From Stenotrophomonas sp. (GTDB taxonomy: Bacteria > Pseudomonadota > Gammaproteobacteria > Xanthomonadales > Xanthomonadaceae): 8,558 nucleotides of DNA. The DNA lies in the NCBI GenBank assembly GCA_003510825.1, contig DOKO01000203.1, positions 1 through 8,558 of the forward strand, written 5' to 3'. Below, piece by piece: positions 1-6,424 of this stretch; the stretch's first letter is position 1, and every line of letters begins with the position of its first letter. The notes under the pieces were generated by a model. That model was not told the origin of the DNA and searched no databases. It saw nothing but the letters and a program-made list of their open reading frames with translations. A program made the position numbers and the translations under genes.

Positions 1-1850
1 ATCGGCGGCGGCGGCGCGACGTCGGGAGTGGGTGCCGGCGGCGTGGCGTTGCCGTTGCCGTTCGGTGCCGGCGTCGGGCCAGCCACCAGGGTCGAACGCA
101 GGTACCAGTTCTCGCCGGTGCCGGCGCTGACGCCGCCCTTGAACAGGAAGTACTCGTAGGCACCGGCCGATACCGGTGCAAACAGCGAGAACGCATTCGC
201 CGCGGTGGTACCGCCATTCAAGGCCTGCACTACCAGGATGCCGTCGGCCAACGTCGCCGCGCCACCGCCGCCGGCGTTGAGGATGCCGATGCCGGTCGTC
301 CCGCTGGCCGTGCCGCCGTCAATGACCAACCGGTCGCTGTTGGAGCCATCCCCCGCCAGCACCGTGCGCAGGTACAGGCCGCCGCCCTCGCCGCGGTAAT
401 TGCCGCGGATGCTGAAGACATCGCCTGCGCCCGTGCCGGTGAGATCGATGCGCCCGGCGTTGACCACGTTGACCAGCGCGCCCGCAGCGAACGGCCGCAG
501 CGCATGCGCGCCGTTGCCGGCGTAGAGCGTGCTGGTGTCGTCCAGGGTAAGCGTGCCGGTGCCCGTACCGCTGTCGCCGAGCACGAGGTCGCCGTCGAAG
601 GTCAGCTCGGTGCTGCTGGCCAGGCTGATCGCCTCCCAGTTCTGGAAGCGGGCCACGCCGGTGGTTTTGACGTTGTTGAAGTTGAGCTGGTCATTGCCGC
701 TGCCACCGTCGAACAGCGGCACTGCGCCCAGGTTGGCTCGGTTGAGGTTGCTGAGGTTGGCCACGTCATCGTCCGGCCCGCCGTCGATGGCGCCGTAGAC
801 GATGCCCCCGCCATTCCAGTTGAAGGTGTCGTTGCCGGTACTGAGCAGCACCTGCCCGCGCACGGTGCCGTCGGTGATGGTCACGCTGTCATTGCCGCCG
901 CTGACGCTGATGTTGCCGCCGATGTACGCGGTGCCGGAGATGATGATGGTATCGGTGTCGAAGCCGGTGACCACGTTGCCGTCGACCGTGCCGCCGGACT
1001 GGTCCCACAGGTTCTTGTCCAGCTTCATGTTGACCCGGCCGATGCGGCCGCCGGTCATCCACGCCTGGTCGCCATCCTCGAAGGCACCGATGATGCGGCC
1101 GCCGCTCATGCGGAAGGTGTCGATGTTGTCGCCCTGCTGCAGCGCGCCGATGGTGCCACCGGTCATGACGAAATCATCGCGGCCGCCGCCCTGCGTCACC
1201 AGGCCGGTGATGGTGCCGCCGCTGACCGTCATCTGGTCATCGCCGTTGCCCTGGTCGACGCTGTCGAGCGTGCCGCCACTGATCAGCAGCACGTCGTTGC
1301 CATCGCCCTGCAGCACACCGCCGCTGATGCTGCCATCCAGCATCTCCAGGCGATCGTTGCCGGCACCGAACTGCACGCCGGTGCGCCCGCTGATGGTGCC
1401 GCGGTTGACCAGCACGCTGTCGCCGGCACCGACGAACTGCAACGCGGTGTTGTTGCCGGTGCTGATGCTGCCGAGGTTGTCGACGCGGCTGCCGCCACCC
1501 AGCTGCACGGCAATGCCACCGACCGAACTGATCGCGCCCTGGTTGCCGAGCTGGTGGCCGCCGGCGCCGACCAGGCTGATGGCGCTGCCGCCACCACTCT
1601 GCTGCAGCTGTGCGCCACTGCCGATGTTGAGGGTGATGCCGGCCTCGCCGTTGGCGCTGACCGGCACGGTCTGCGGGTTGGGCGCGGCGGCACTGCAGGT
1701 GACGGTCTGCCCGGCCAGCGGGGCGACGTTGTCACAGCCTGCCCACGCGATGGGCGCGGTGGCAGCCAGTGCAGCGGGGATGGCGAGGGCCTGCAGCAGG
1801 CAGCGGGTCAAGCGGCGGAGGCGCAGCAGGCGCGTGGCGGCAACGGACAT
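1..1850 (-). CDS. Autotransporter (type Va secretion), N-terminal 616 residues, 3' truncated by window edge
   Basis: The frame is open from an ATG at 1850-1848 to the left edge with no stop. An SD-like GGAG at 1857-1860 sits six bases upstream of the ATG. Residues 1-37 are a signal peptide: an arginine-rich start, a hydrophobic core and a cleavage site after AWA. The mature protein starts GCDN and has a cysteine pair (C39, C52) in a TVTCS-type segment often seen at the start of passengers. Residues 70-160 are glycine-rich beta-solenoid-like sequence, and residues 164-360 carry a roughly 20-residue GND repeat. Residues 500-590 end in GENWYLRS, which resembles the conserved end of pertactin-type autochaperone regions. 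A Pro/Asn-rich linker (591-616) follows and would lead into the outer-membrane barrel, which is outside the window. Seen: signal peptide, repeats, linker. Inferred: surface-exposed or released beta-helix. The passenger's function is unknown; adhesion or biofilm is only a family-level guess. No catalytic motif is recognised. Confidence 0.88.
   Translation of the reverse strand, partial: MSVAATRLLRLRRLTRCLLQALAIPAALAATAPIAWAGCDNVAPLAGQTVTCSAAAPNPQTVPVSANGEAGITLNIGSGAQLQQSGGGSAISLVGAGGHQLGNQGAISSVGGIAVQLGGGSRVDNLGSISTGNNTALQFVGAGDSVLVNRGTISGRTGVQFGAGNDRLEMLDGSISGGVLQGDGNDVLLISGGTLDSVDQGNGDDQMTVSGGTITGLVTQGGGRDDFVMTGGTIGALQQGDNIDTFRMSGGRIIGAFEDGDQAWMTGGRIGRVNMKLDKNLWDQSGGTVDGNVVTGFDTDTIIISGTAYIGGNISVSGGNDSVTITDGTVRGQVLLSTGNDTFNWNGGGIVYGAIDGGPDDDVANLSNLNRANLGAVPLFDGGSGNDQLNFNNVKTTGVARFQNWEAISLASSTELTFDGDLVLGDSGTGTGTLTLDDTSTLYAGNGAHALRPFAAGALVNVVNAGRIDLTGTGAGDVFSIRGNYRGEGGGLYLRTVLAGDGSNSDRLVIDGGTASGTTGIGILNAGGGGAATLADGILVVQALNGGTTAANAFSLFAPVSAGAYEYFLFKGGVSAGTGENWYLRSTLVAGPTPAPNGNGNATPPAPTPDVAPPPP
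771..1361 (-). repeat. Passenger repeat region: about ten degenerate 18-21-residue GND/SGGT units
   Basis: Residues 164-360 of the autotransporter repeat a pattern that reads roughly G-N/D-D-x-hydrophobic-x-hydrophobic-S-G-G-T-hydrophobic-x-G-x-hydrophobic-x-Q-G. The acidic anchor recurs near residues 164 (GND), 184 (GND), 203 (GDD), 223 (GRDD), 242 (NID), 260 (GDQ), 281 (LWD), 299 (TDT), 319 (GND), 339 (GND) and 359 (PDDD), with one more GND at 385. SGGT/TGGT/TDGT-type turns lie between anchors. The period fits one turn of a right-handed beta-helix. The GND element resembles RTX calcium-binding sequence but recurs every 20 residues rather than every 9. The repeat is at protein level only; the DNA units are diverged. 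Confidence 0.75.
1740..1850 (-). other. Signal peptide of the autotransporter
   Basis: Residues 1-37 begin MSVAATRLLRLRRLTRC, a basic n-region with six arginines. A hydrophobic alanine/leucine stretch follows and ends at A-W-A before GCDN. This is a standard Sec signal peptide. It is not of the extended (about 50-residue) type seen in some large autotransporters. A lipobox is unlikely because the cysteine is at +2 after the cleavage site, not at +1. Confidence 0.8.
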
Positions 1851-1945
1851 ATGGCACTCCTGGGTCGGGGGATTCAGGAATTGCGGATATGGACAGTGCG
1901 GGCGCCGCAGGGGCGCCGGAGGCTTCAGGCCTGCCGTTATGCCGG

Positions 1946-2002
1946 ATGCATCACGCTTTGCGTGTGAAGTAATCCATGCATCACGCCGAGTGCATGTGCA
2001 TG
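1946..2002. repeat. Direct repeats ATGCATCACGC (x2) and TGCATG (x2)
   Basis: ATGCATCACGC occurs at 1946-1956 and again at 1976-1986, exactly 30 bases apart start to start, or about three helical turns. TGCATG then occurs twice in tandem at 1991-1996 and 1997-2002. All four copies share a TGCAT core and lie 95-150 bases upstream of the autotransporter start. Same-face spacing would suit a DNA-binding protein, but no known regulator is recognised from the motif. Confidence 0.5.
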
Positions 2003-2024
2003 AAAGCGTTCAGGCCAACCCAAG

Positions 2025-2048
2025 GTAGGTGCCAACCTTGGTTGGCAC
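2025..2048. repeat. SMAG/REP-like GTAG hairpin element downstream of nagX
   Basis: GTAG at 2025-2028 is followed by a perfect inverted repeat, GTGCCAACC (2029-2037) and GGTTGGCAC (2040-2048), separated by TT. In practice this is an eight-base stem with a four-base loop. A GTAG tetranucleotide next to a short GC-rich stem is the hallmark of the SMAG class of REP elements in Stenotrophomonas maltophilia. It lies 18 bases past the nagX stop, so it may stabilise the 3' end of the nag mRNA or act as a weak terminator. No run of T follows the stem in the nag direction, so it is not a standard intrinsic terminator. Confidence 0.75.
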
Positions 2049-2066
2049 AAAGGGCCCGTACCCGGT

Positions 2067-3134
2067 TCAGATCTTCAGATAAATGCGACGCCGGTCCAGC
2101 CACCACGCCACGCCCCACCACAGTGCAACAAAGGCGATCGCCTGCAGCATCGAGGCCAGTTCCAGTGCGCCCGGCATCGCCGTGGCCAGCTGCTGCCACA
2201 CCCAACCCCATGCACCAATGGCCAGCAGCACCACCGACATCACCGAGGCGCCAAGGTAGGCGGTGATGGCATTGACGCCGAAGCGGCGGCCCAGCGCGGG
2301 CCAGCCCCTGCGGTCGATCAGCAGGTGCCCGAGCCACAGCGCCAGCGCCGCCAGCCCGCCGGTCCACAGCACGTAGCTCGGCGTCCACAGCTGCTTGTTG
2401 AGCGGCAGCACCGTGGCCAGCAGCAGCCCCAGCACGGCGGTCGCCACGCCCAGACCGGCCAGTGCGGAAGCGCGCCCGTTGCGCAGCAGGCCACCGGCCA
2501 GCAGGCCGAGCACGGTGCTGGCGAGCGCGCCGAGGCTGCTCAACAGGCCTTCCGGATCGTGGCCGAGGCCGGTGTCGGCCTGCCACTGGTAGATGAAGGG
2601 CGCGAACAGGCTCGTGTCCAGGCGGCTGGCCGGATTGGTCCACGGCGCCAGATCGCCGATGCCCAGCAGCAGCACCGTGTAGCCCACCAGCAGTGCGACC
2701 AGCAGCGCCAGCTGGGTACGTGGCCGCACGTACACCGCCACCACGCCAACCACGGCCGCACACAGCGCGATGCGCTGCAGGACACCCCAGATGCGGAAGT
2801 GATGCGTGTGCAGCGCCCACCACACCAGCAGGTGCAGCAGCACACCGGCGAGGGCGATGCGCAACGCGCGTTGCAGCACGCCACGGGCCAGTGCCGGGCG
2901 CGCGGCGGCGTCGTGCGCGCGCGGCGCCACGCTGAAGGCCATCGACACGCCGACCAGGAACAGGAAGAACGGGAACACCAGGTCAGTGGGCGTGCAGCCA
3001 TGCCAGTCCGCATGGCGCAGCGGTGCGAACACCGCGCTCCAGTCACCGGGGTTGTTGACCAGCAGCATCGCCGCCACGGTGAGGCCGCGCAGGGCGTCGA
3101 TCGAGCCCAGCCGGCGTGACGGCGCTGCATCCAT
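2067..3134 (-). CDS. nagX: NagX: HGSNAT-like membrane acyltransferase (DUF5009/COG4299)
   Basis: This 355-residue integral membrane protein is the last gene of the nag operon. Its ATG overlaps the nagA stop (TGATG, one shared base). The N-terminus has the family signature RLGSIDALRGLTVAAM, then near residues 27-62 a block NNPGDW...HADWHGCTPTDLVFPFFLF. About ten to eleven hydrophobic segments follow. Family knowledge: the eukaryotic relative HGSNAT uses cytosolic acetyl-CoA to acetylate glucosamine ends of heparan sulfate across the lysosomal membrane. Its active-site histidine lies in a matching H-x-x-W-x-G motif, which aligns here with H41 (W44, D51 nearby). NagX genes recur in proteobacterial GlcNAc operons, but I know of no settled bacterial function. 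Inferred: acetylation of glucosamine or a glucosamine-containing oligosaccharide at the inner membrane. The length is typical and nothing is broken. Confidence 0.85.
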   Translation of the reverse strand: MDAAPSRRLGSIDALRGLTVAAMLLVNNPGDWSAVFAPLRHADWHGCTPTDLVFPFFLFLVGVSMAFSVAPRAHDAAARPALARGVLQRALRIALAGVLLHLLVWWALHTHHFRIWGVLQRIALCAAVVGVVAVYVRPRTQLALLVALLVGYTVLLLGIGDLAPWTNPASRLDTSLFAPFIYQWQADTGLGHDPEGLLSSLGALASTVLGLLAGGLLRNGRASALAGLGVATAVLGLLLATVLPLNKQLWTPSYVLWTGGLAALALWLGHLLIDRRGWPALGRRFGVNAITAYLGASVMSVVLLAIGAWGWVWQQLATAMPGALELASMLQAIAFVALWWGVAWWLDRRRIYLKI

Positions 3135-4282
3135 CAGGCCGCCTCGTACTGTCCGGCAATCCAGGTGCCGCGCACCTGCAGGGCATCATCCAGCAGCACC
3201 AGGTCGGCCTGGTAGCCCTCGGCGATGTGGCCTAGGCGGTCATCCACGTTGAGGAATTCCGCTGGATAGGTGGATGCCATGCGCGCCGCCTCGGCCAGCG
3301 GCTGGCCGAGCAGCTGCACGGTATTGCGCACCGCCGTAGCCATGTCCAGCGCCGAACCGGCCAGCGCACCGGCGGCATTGCGCACCACGCCATCGACGGC
3401 GGTGATGGTCTCGCCGTACAGCACGTAGCTGGGGTCATCGGCACCGACCGGTGGCATCGCGTCGGTCACCAGCAGCAGGCGGCCGCGTGGCTTGGCGGCC
3501 AGCGCCACGCGCAGGCTGGCCGGGTGCACGTGCACGCCATCGACGATGATGCCGATCCAGCTGTCGCGGTCTTCCAGCGCCGCACCGACCGCACCGGGCT
3601 CACGCCCCTGCAGCGGCGACATCGCGTTGTACAGATGGGTGAAGCCGCGCACGCCGGCATCCAGGCCGTCGCGGATCTCTTCATAGGTACCGGCGGTATG
3701 CCCGGCCGCGACGATCACGCCGCGCTCGACCAGCGCGCGGATCGTCTCCAGCGGCACGCGTTCCGGCGCCAGGGTCAGCAGGGTCACGCCGTTGTCCAGC
3801 GACGCGGCCAGTGCGATTTCATCGGCATCAGGCACGCGGAACTTGCTGGCATCGTGGGTGCCCTTGCGCGCCGGGGCGATGTACGGGCCTTCCAGGTGGA
3901 TGCCGATGATGCCCGGCACCTGTTGCGCGATCGCCTCGCGCATCGCACCGATCGCCTCGCGCATCACGTCCACGTCGTCGCTGATCAGGGTCGGCAACAT
4001 CGCGGTGGTGCCGAAGCGCCGGTGGGCCTGCGCGATGGTGCGCAGCGATGCGACGTCCGGCGTGTTGTTGAACAGCGCACCGCCACCGCCATTGACCTGC
4101 ACGTCGATGAAGCCCGGCAGCAGCCAGCCACCGCCCAGGTCCACCTGTTCGTCGGCCTGGCCCAGCTGCGGCGCGGCGTCGGGCAGCAGCGCGATGATGC
4201 GGCCGTCTTCCATCACTACCGCCAGGTCGTCGCGGAAATCATCGCCGGTGAGGATGCGGGCGTTGCGCAGGACCGTGGCCAT
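3134..4282 (-). CDS. nagA: N-acetylglucosamine-6-phosphate deacetylase NagA
   Basis: The 382-residue cytoplasmic amidohydrolase converts GlcNAc-6-P to GlcN-6-P and acetate. The order of motifs matches NagA: PGFIDVQVNGGGG (56-68), metal-binding glutamate in HLEGPYI (E131), AAGHTAGTYE (H195), FTHLYNAMSPL (H216), DGVHVHP (H251 region), and catalytic aspartate in VTDAMP (D274). The C-terminal AEFLNVDDRLGHIAEGYQADLVLLD is the usual small beta-domain closing segment. The second motif is DVQVNG rather than the H-x-H of many amidohydrolases, as in E. coli NagA, implying one main metal site. The start is the ATG that overlaps the nagB-II stop (TGATG). A GTG further upstream (4453) is in frame, but it would run through nagB-II and lacks support. 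Confidence is high from motifs plus context. Confidence 0.96.
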   Translation of the reverse strand: MATVLRNARILTGDDFRDDLAVVMEDGRIIALLPDAAPQLGQADEQVDLGGGWLLPGFIDVQVNGGGGALFNNTPDVASLRTIAQAHRRFGTTAMLPTLISDDVDVMREAIGAMREAIAQQVPGIIGIHLEGPYIAPARKGTHDASKFRVPDADEIALAASLDNGVTLLTLAPERVPLETIRALVERGVIVAAGHTAGTYEEIRDGLDAGVRGFTHLYNAMSPLQGREPGAVGAALEDRDSWIGIIVDGVHVHPASLRVALAAKPRGRLLLVTDAMPPVGADDPSYVLYGETITAVDGVVRNAAGALAGSALDMATAVRNTVQLLGQPLAEAARMASTYPAEFLNVDDRLGHIAEGYQADLVLLDDALQVRGTWIAGQYEAA

Positions 4283-5310
4283 CAGACCGTCTCCGTGACT
4301 TTGTTCAGGTGCGGCGGCAGATCGGGATTGAAGCCACGGCGGATCGCCAGTGCGTTGATGGCGCGGTAGAAGCTCTGCACGGTCAGCAGCGGGGCGCACA
4401 GCGGGTGCGGCGCGACCGCCACCGGCAGGTTGCCACCGGCGCCGGCCATCCACACCTGGGCGCCGCGCGCACTGAATTCCTCGACCACCGCACGGGTGCC
4501 GGCACCGGTTTCATCGGGCTGGGCAAAGGCCAGCACCGGGAAGCCCCGGCCGACCAGCGCCATCGGGCCGTGCTTGACCTCGGCCGAGCTGTAGGCCTCG
4601 GCATGCAGGCTGCAGGTTTCCTTGAACTTCAACGCGGCTTCCTGTGCTGCACCGAGACCGAGGCCACGGCCGAGCACGAACAGGTTGGTGGCATCGACCA
4701 GGCCATCGGAGACCGCACTCCAGTCGCACTGCCACGCCGCACGCAGTGCATCGGGCAGAAGATCCAGCGCATTGCGCAGGCTGCTGTCCTGCTTCCAGTA
4801 GGCGGCCAGCTGCAGCAGCGCGGCCAGCGAGGCCAGGTAACTCTTGGTCGCGGCCACGCTCTTCTCGGCGCCGGCATGCAGCGGGATGACCGTGTCGGCC
4901 AGCTGCGCCAGCGGCGAATCCTCGACGTTGACCAGCGCAACCACGCGCGCACCCGCGGCCTTGGCGGCTTCTGCATTCCGCAGCAGGTCCGGGCTCTTGC
5001 CCGACTGCGAGATGACGATGAACAACGCACCACGCAGCTGCAGCGGCGCGGCGTAGACCGAGCCCACCGACGGCGAGGCCGAGGCGACCACCAGGCCCAG
5101 CTGGGTTTCCAGCAGGTACTTGCCGTAGGTGGCGGCATGGTCCGAGCTGCCGCGTGCGCAGGTCACCACGAACGGCGGCGGTGCCGCACGCAGGCTGGCG
5201 GCCAGCGTTTCCATGGTGGCGTGGTTGCGGGCGAACTGGCGGGCAACCACGTCGGCCGCTTCAGCAGCCTCGGCGAACATCAGGGTGGCGGTGGGGTCGG
5301 ACAGCGACAT
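4282..5310 (-). CDS. nagB-II: NagB-II: SIS-domain glucosamine-6-phosphate deaminase
   Basis: The 342-residue cytoplasmic enzyme has two SIS domains and resembles the isomerase half of GlmS without its glutaminase domain. It is predicted to convert GlcN-6-P to fructose-6-P and ammonia, replacing the classical NagB. SIS domain 1 (about 45-175) has TCARGSSDHAA (50-60), the phosphosugar loop SQSGKSPDLL (101-110) and GAEKSVAATKSYL (147-159). SIS domain 2 (about 205-330) has LGRGLGLGAAQEAALKFKETC (213-233) and EVKHGPMAL (244-252). The C-terminus ends DLPPHLNKVTETV, a GlmS-like tail with an active-site-type lysine. The start at 5310 lies seven bases after the nagR stop with only a weak SD (TGAG), so coupled translation is likely. 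An upstream in-frame ATG at 5442 lies inside nagR and is not favoured. AgaS-type sugar isomerases are an alternative, but the nagA/nagP context favours NagB-II. Confidence 0.93.
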   Translation of the reverse strand: MSLSDPTATLMFAEAAEAADVVARQFARNHATMETLAASLRAAPPPFVVTCARGSSDHAATYGKYLLETQLGLVVASASPSVGSVYAAPLQLRGALFIVISQSGKSPDLLRNAEAAKAAGARVVALVNVEDSPLAQLADTVIPLHAGAEKSVAATKSYLASLAALLQLAAYWKQDSSLRNALDLLPDALRAAWQCDWSAVSDGLVDATNLFVLGRGLGLGAAQEAALKFKETCSLHAEAYSSAEVKHGPMALVGRGFPVLAFAQPDETGAGTRAVVEEFSARGAQVWMAGAGGNLPVAVAPHPLCAPLLTVQSFYRAINALAIRRGFNPDLPPHLNKVTETV

Positions 5311-5317
5311 GGCGGAC

Positions 5318-6385
5318 TCAGGCGGGTTCGGAAGGAAGGGGGCGCACGCCGGCCGGGCGCATCGGTGCGGTGGAGCCGCGCACCACCAGCTGCGGCACGA
5401 AGCCCTGGTTCTGCAGGGCGGCCGGTGCATCGTCGTAGGCATCGCTGCGCAGCTGCGCGATCAGCAGGCGCGCGGCGTGGCGGGCGATGTCCTCGGTGGC
5501 CTGCTTGGCGGTGGTCAGCGGCGGCCACGACTGGCGCGAGAACGGGCTGTCCTCGAAGCCGGCGATGGAGAGGTCGTAGGGCACGTTCATGCCGGCCGAC
5601 TTCGCGGCCGCCAGCACGCCGGCGGCGATTTCATCGTTGGAGCCGAAGATGGCGGTGGGCGGTTCGCGCAGTGCCAGCAGGCGACGCGCGCCGCGGAAGC
5701 CATCGTCGAAGGTGTAGTCACCCTGCACCACCAGATGCTTGTCCACGGTCATGCCGTAGTCCTTCAGCGCGGCCTCGTAACCGGCGTAGCGCTCGCCCGA
5801 GGAACGGTGCGAGGAACCACCCCAGAGGAAACCGATGCGCTGGTGGCCGAGCTGGATCAGGTGCTCGGTGACTTCGTAGGCGGCCTCGCGGTCATCGACG
5901 AACACGCAGGCACCGTCGGCCGGATCCTCGGTGGCAGCAATGATGCGCACCAGCTTGATGCCGCGCGCGGTCAGCGTCTGGATCAGGTCGCGACGCTCGG
6001 ACATCGGCGCGGTCAGCACCAGCCCGGCCAGGCGCGAACGCTGCACCCAGTCGGCCAGTTCATCGGCCAGCATCGGCGAGCTCGAATCGCAGGGATGGAT
6101 CTGCAGGCCGAAGCCGGTTTCGCGGCAGGCGGCGAGTACGCCGTTCTGCACGCCGATGATGTGGTACGGGTTGGGGTTGTCGTACACCAGCCCGATCACG
6201 AACGTGGTGCCGCTGCGCAGGTTGCGCGCCGACGGATCGGGTTCGTAGTCAAGCTCGGCGATGGCACGCAGCACCCGCGCACGGGTGGCCTGCATCACCG
6301 ACGGCTCGTTGTTGATGACCCGCGACACCGTCTTCAGCGAGACCTTGGCCTTTTCGGCAACGTCCTTGATGGTCGCTCTGCGCAT
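5318..6385 (-). CDS. nagR: NagR: LacI/GalR-family repressor of GlcNAc genes
   Basis: This is a 355-residue DNA-binding repressor. The helix-turn-helix is at residues 4-23 (ATIKDVAEKAKVSLKTVSRV), followed by a hinge helix near 51-59 (PSARNLRSG) whose L56 is the usual minor-groove wedge at a central CG step. A periplasmic-binding-protein-like sensor follows: FVIGLVYDNPNPY at 62-74, FVDDREAAY at 162-170, IFGSNDEIAAG at 246-256 and SIAGFEDSPFS at 273-283. The start at 6385 is chosen because AGGAA lies seven to eight bases upstream and the protein then begins at the HTH, as in most LacI members. An ATGATG at 6418/6415, immediately after the nagP stop, would add eleven or ten residues and is the alternative. 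Position inside the operon implies it represses its own transcription. The inducer is probably GlcNAc-6-P or GlcN-6-P (inference). Confidence 0.93.
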   Translation of the reverse strand: MRRATIKDVAEKAKVSLKTVSRVINNEPSVMQATRARVLRAIAELDYEPDPSARNLRSGTTFVIGLVYDNPNPYHIIGVQNGVLAACRETGFGLQIHPCDSSSPMLADELADWVQRSRLAGLVLTAPMSERRDLIQTLTARGIKLVRIIAATEDPADGACVFVDDREAAYEVTEHLIQLGHQRIGFLWGGSSHRSSGERYAGYEAALKDYGMTVDKHLVVQGDYTFDDGFRGARRLLALREPPTAIFGSNDEIAAGVLAAAKSAGMNVPYDLSIAGFEDSPFSRQSWPPLTTAKQATEDIARHAARLLIAQLRSDAYDDAPAALQNQGFVPQLVVRGSTAPMRPAGVRPLPSEPA

Positions 6386-6424
6386 CGGCTTTTCCTGGGG
6401 TTGGCTGCCGTCCATCATCGCCGA

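Larger units (their letters stand above)
1851..2066. other. Intergenic region between nagX and the autotransporter gene
   Basis: No gene is seen in these 216 bases, which hold the autotransporter leader. On the minus strand there is an SD (1857-1860) and a short all-GC hairpin (GGCGCC at 1901-1906 and 1912-1917, five-base loop). Further upstream are a small palindrome (CACGC at 1952-1956 and GCGTG at 1960-1964), direct repeats of ATGCATCACGC, a TGCATG doublet and a GTAG hairpin repeat. No convincing -35/-10 pair could be assigned. The autotransporter could have its own promoter here or be reached by readthrough from the nag operon, which lies upstream on the same strand. Confidence 0.6.

Noticed and set aside
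504..2028. Plus-strand open frames of 487 and 408 codons over the autotransporter
   Set aside because: They are low-complexity Ala/Asp/Val or Pro/Ser/Leu translations complementary to the glycine-rich passenger. No SD or domain is seen, and the minus strand explains the region fully.
2029..2048. Canonical Rho-independent terminator for the nag operon
   Set aside because: The stem is strong, but on the minus strand it is followed by CTACCTT rather than a T-run, so a REP-type element is the better description.
1981..2823. A 280-codon minus-strand frame overlapping nagX in another phase
   Set aside because: It lies out of frame within the NagX coding sequence, and nagX has the family motifs and the coupled start.
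4309..5871. A 520-codon plus-strand frame antisense to nagB-II and nagR
   Set aside because: It is an antisense shadow with arginine-rich, domain-free sequence. The opposite strand carries intact SIS and LacI motifs.
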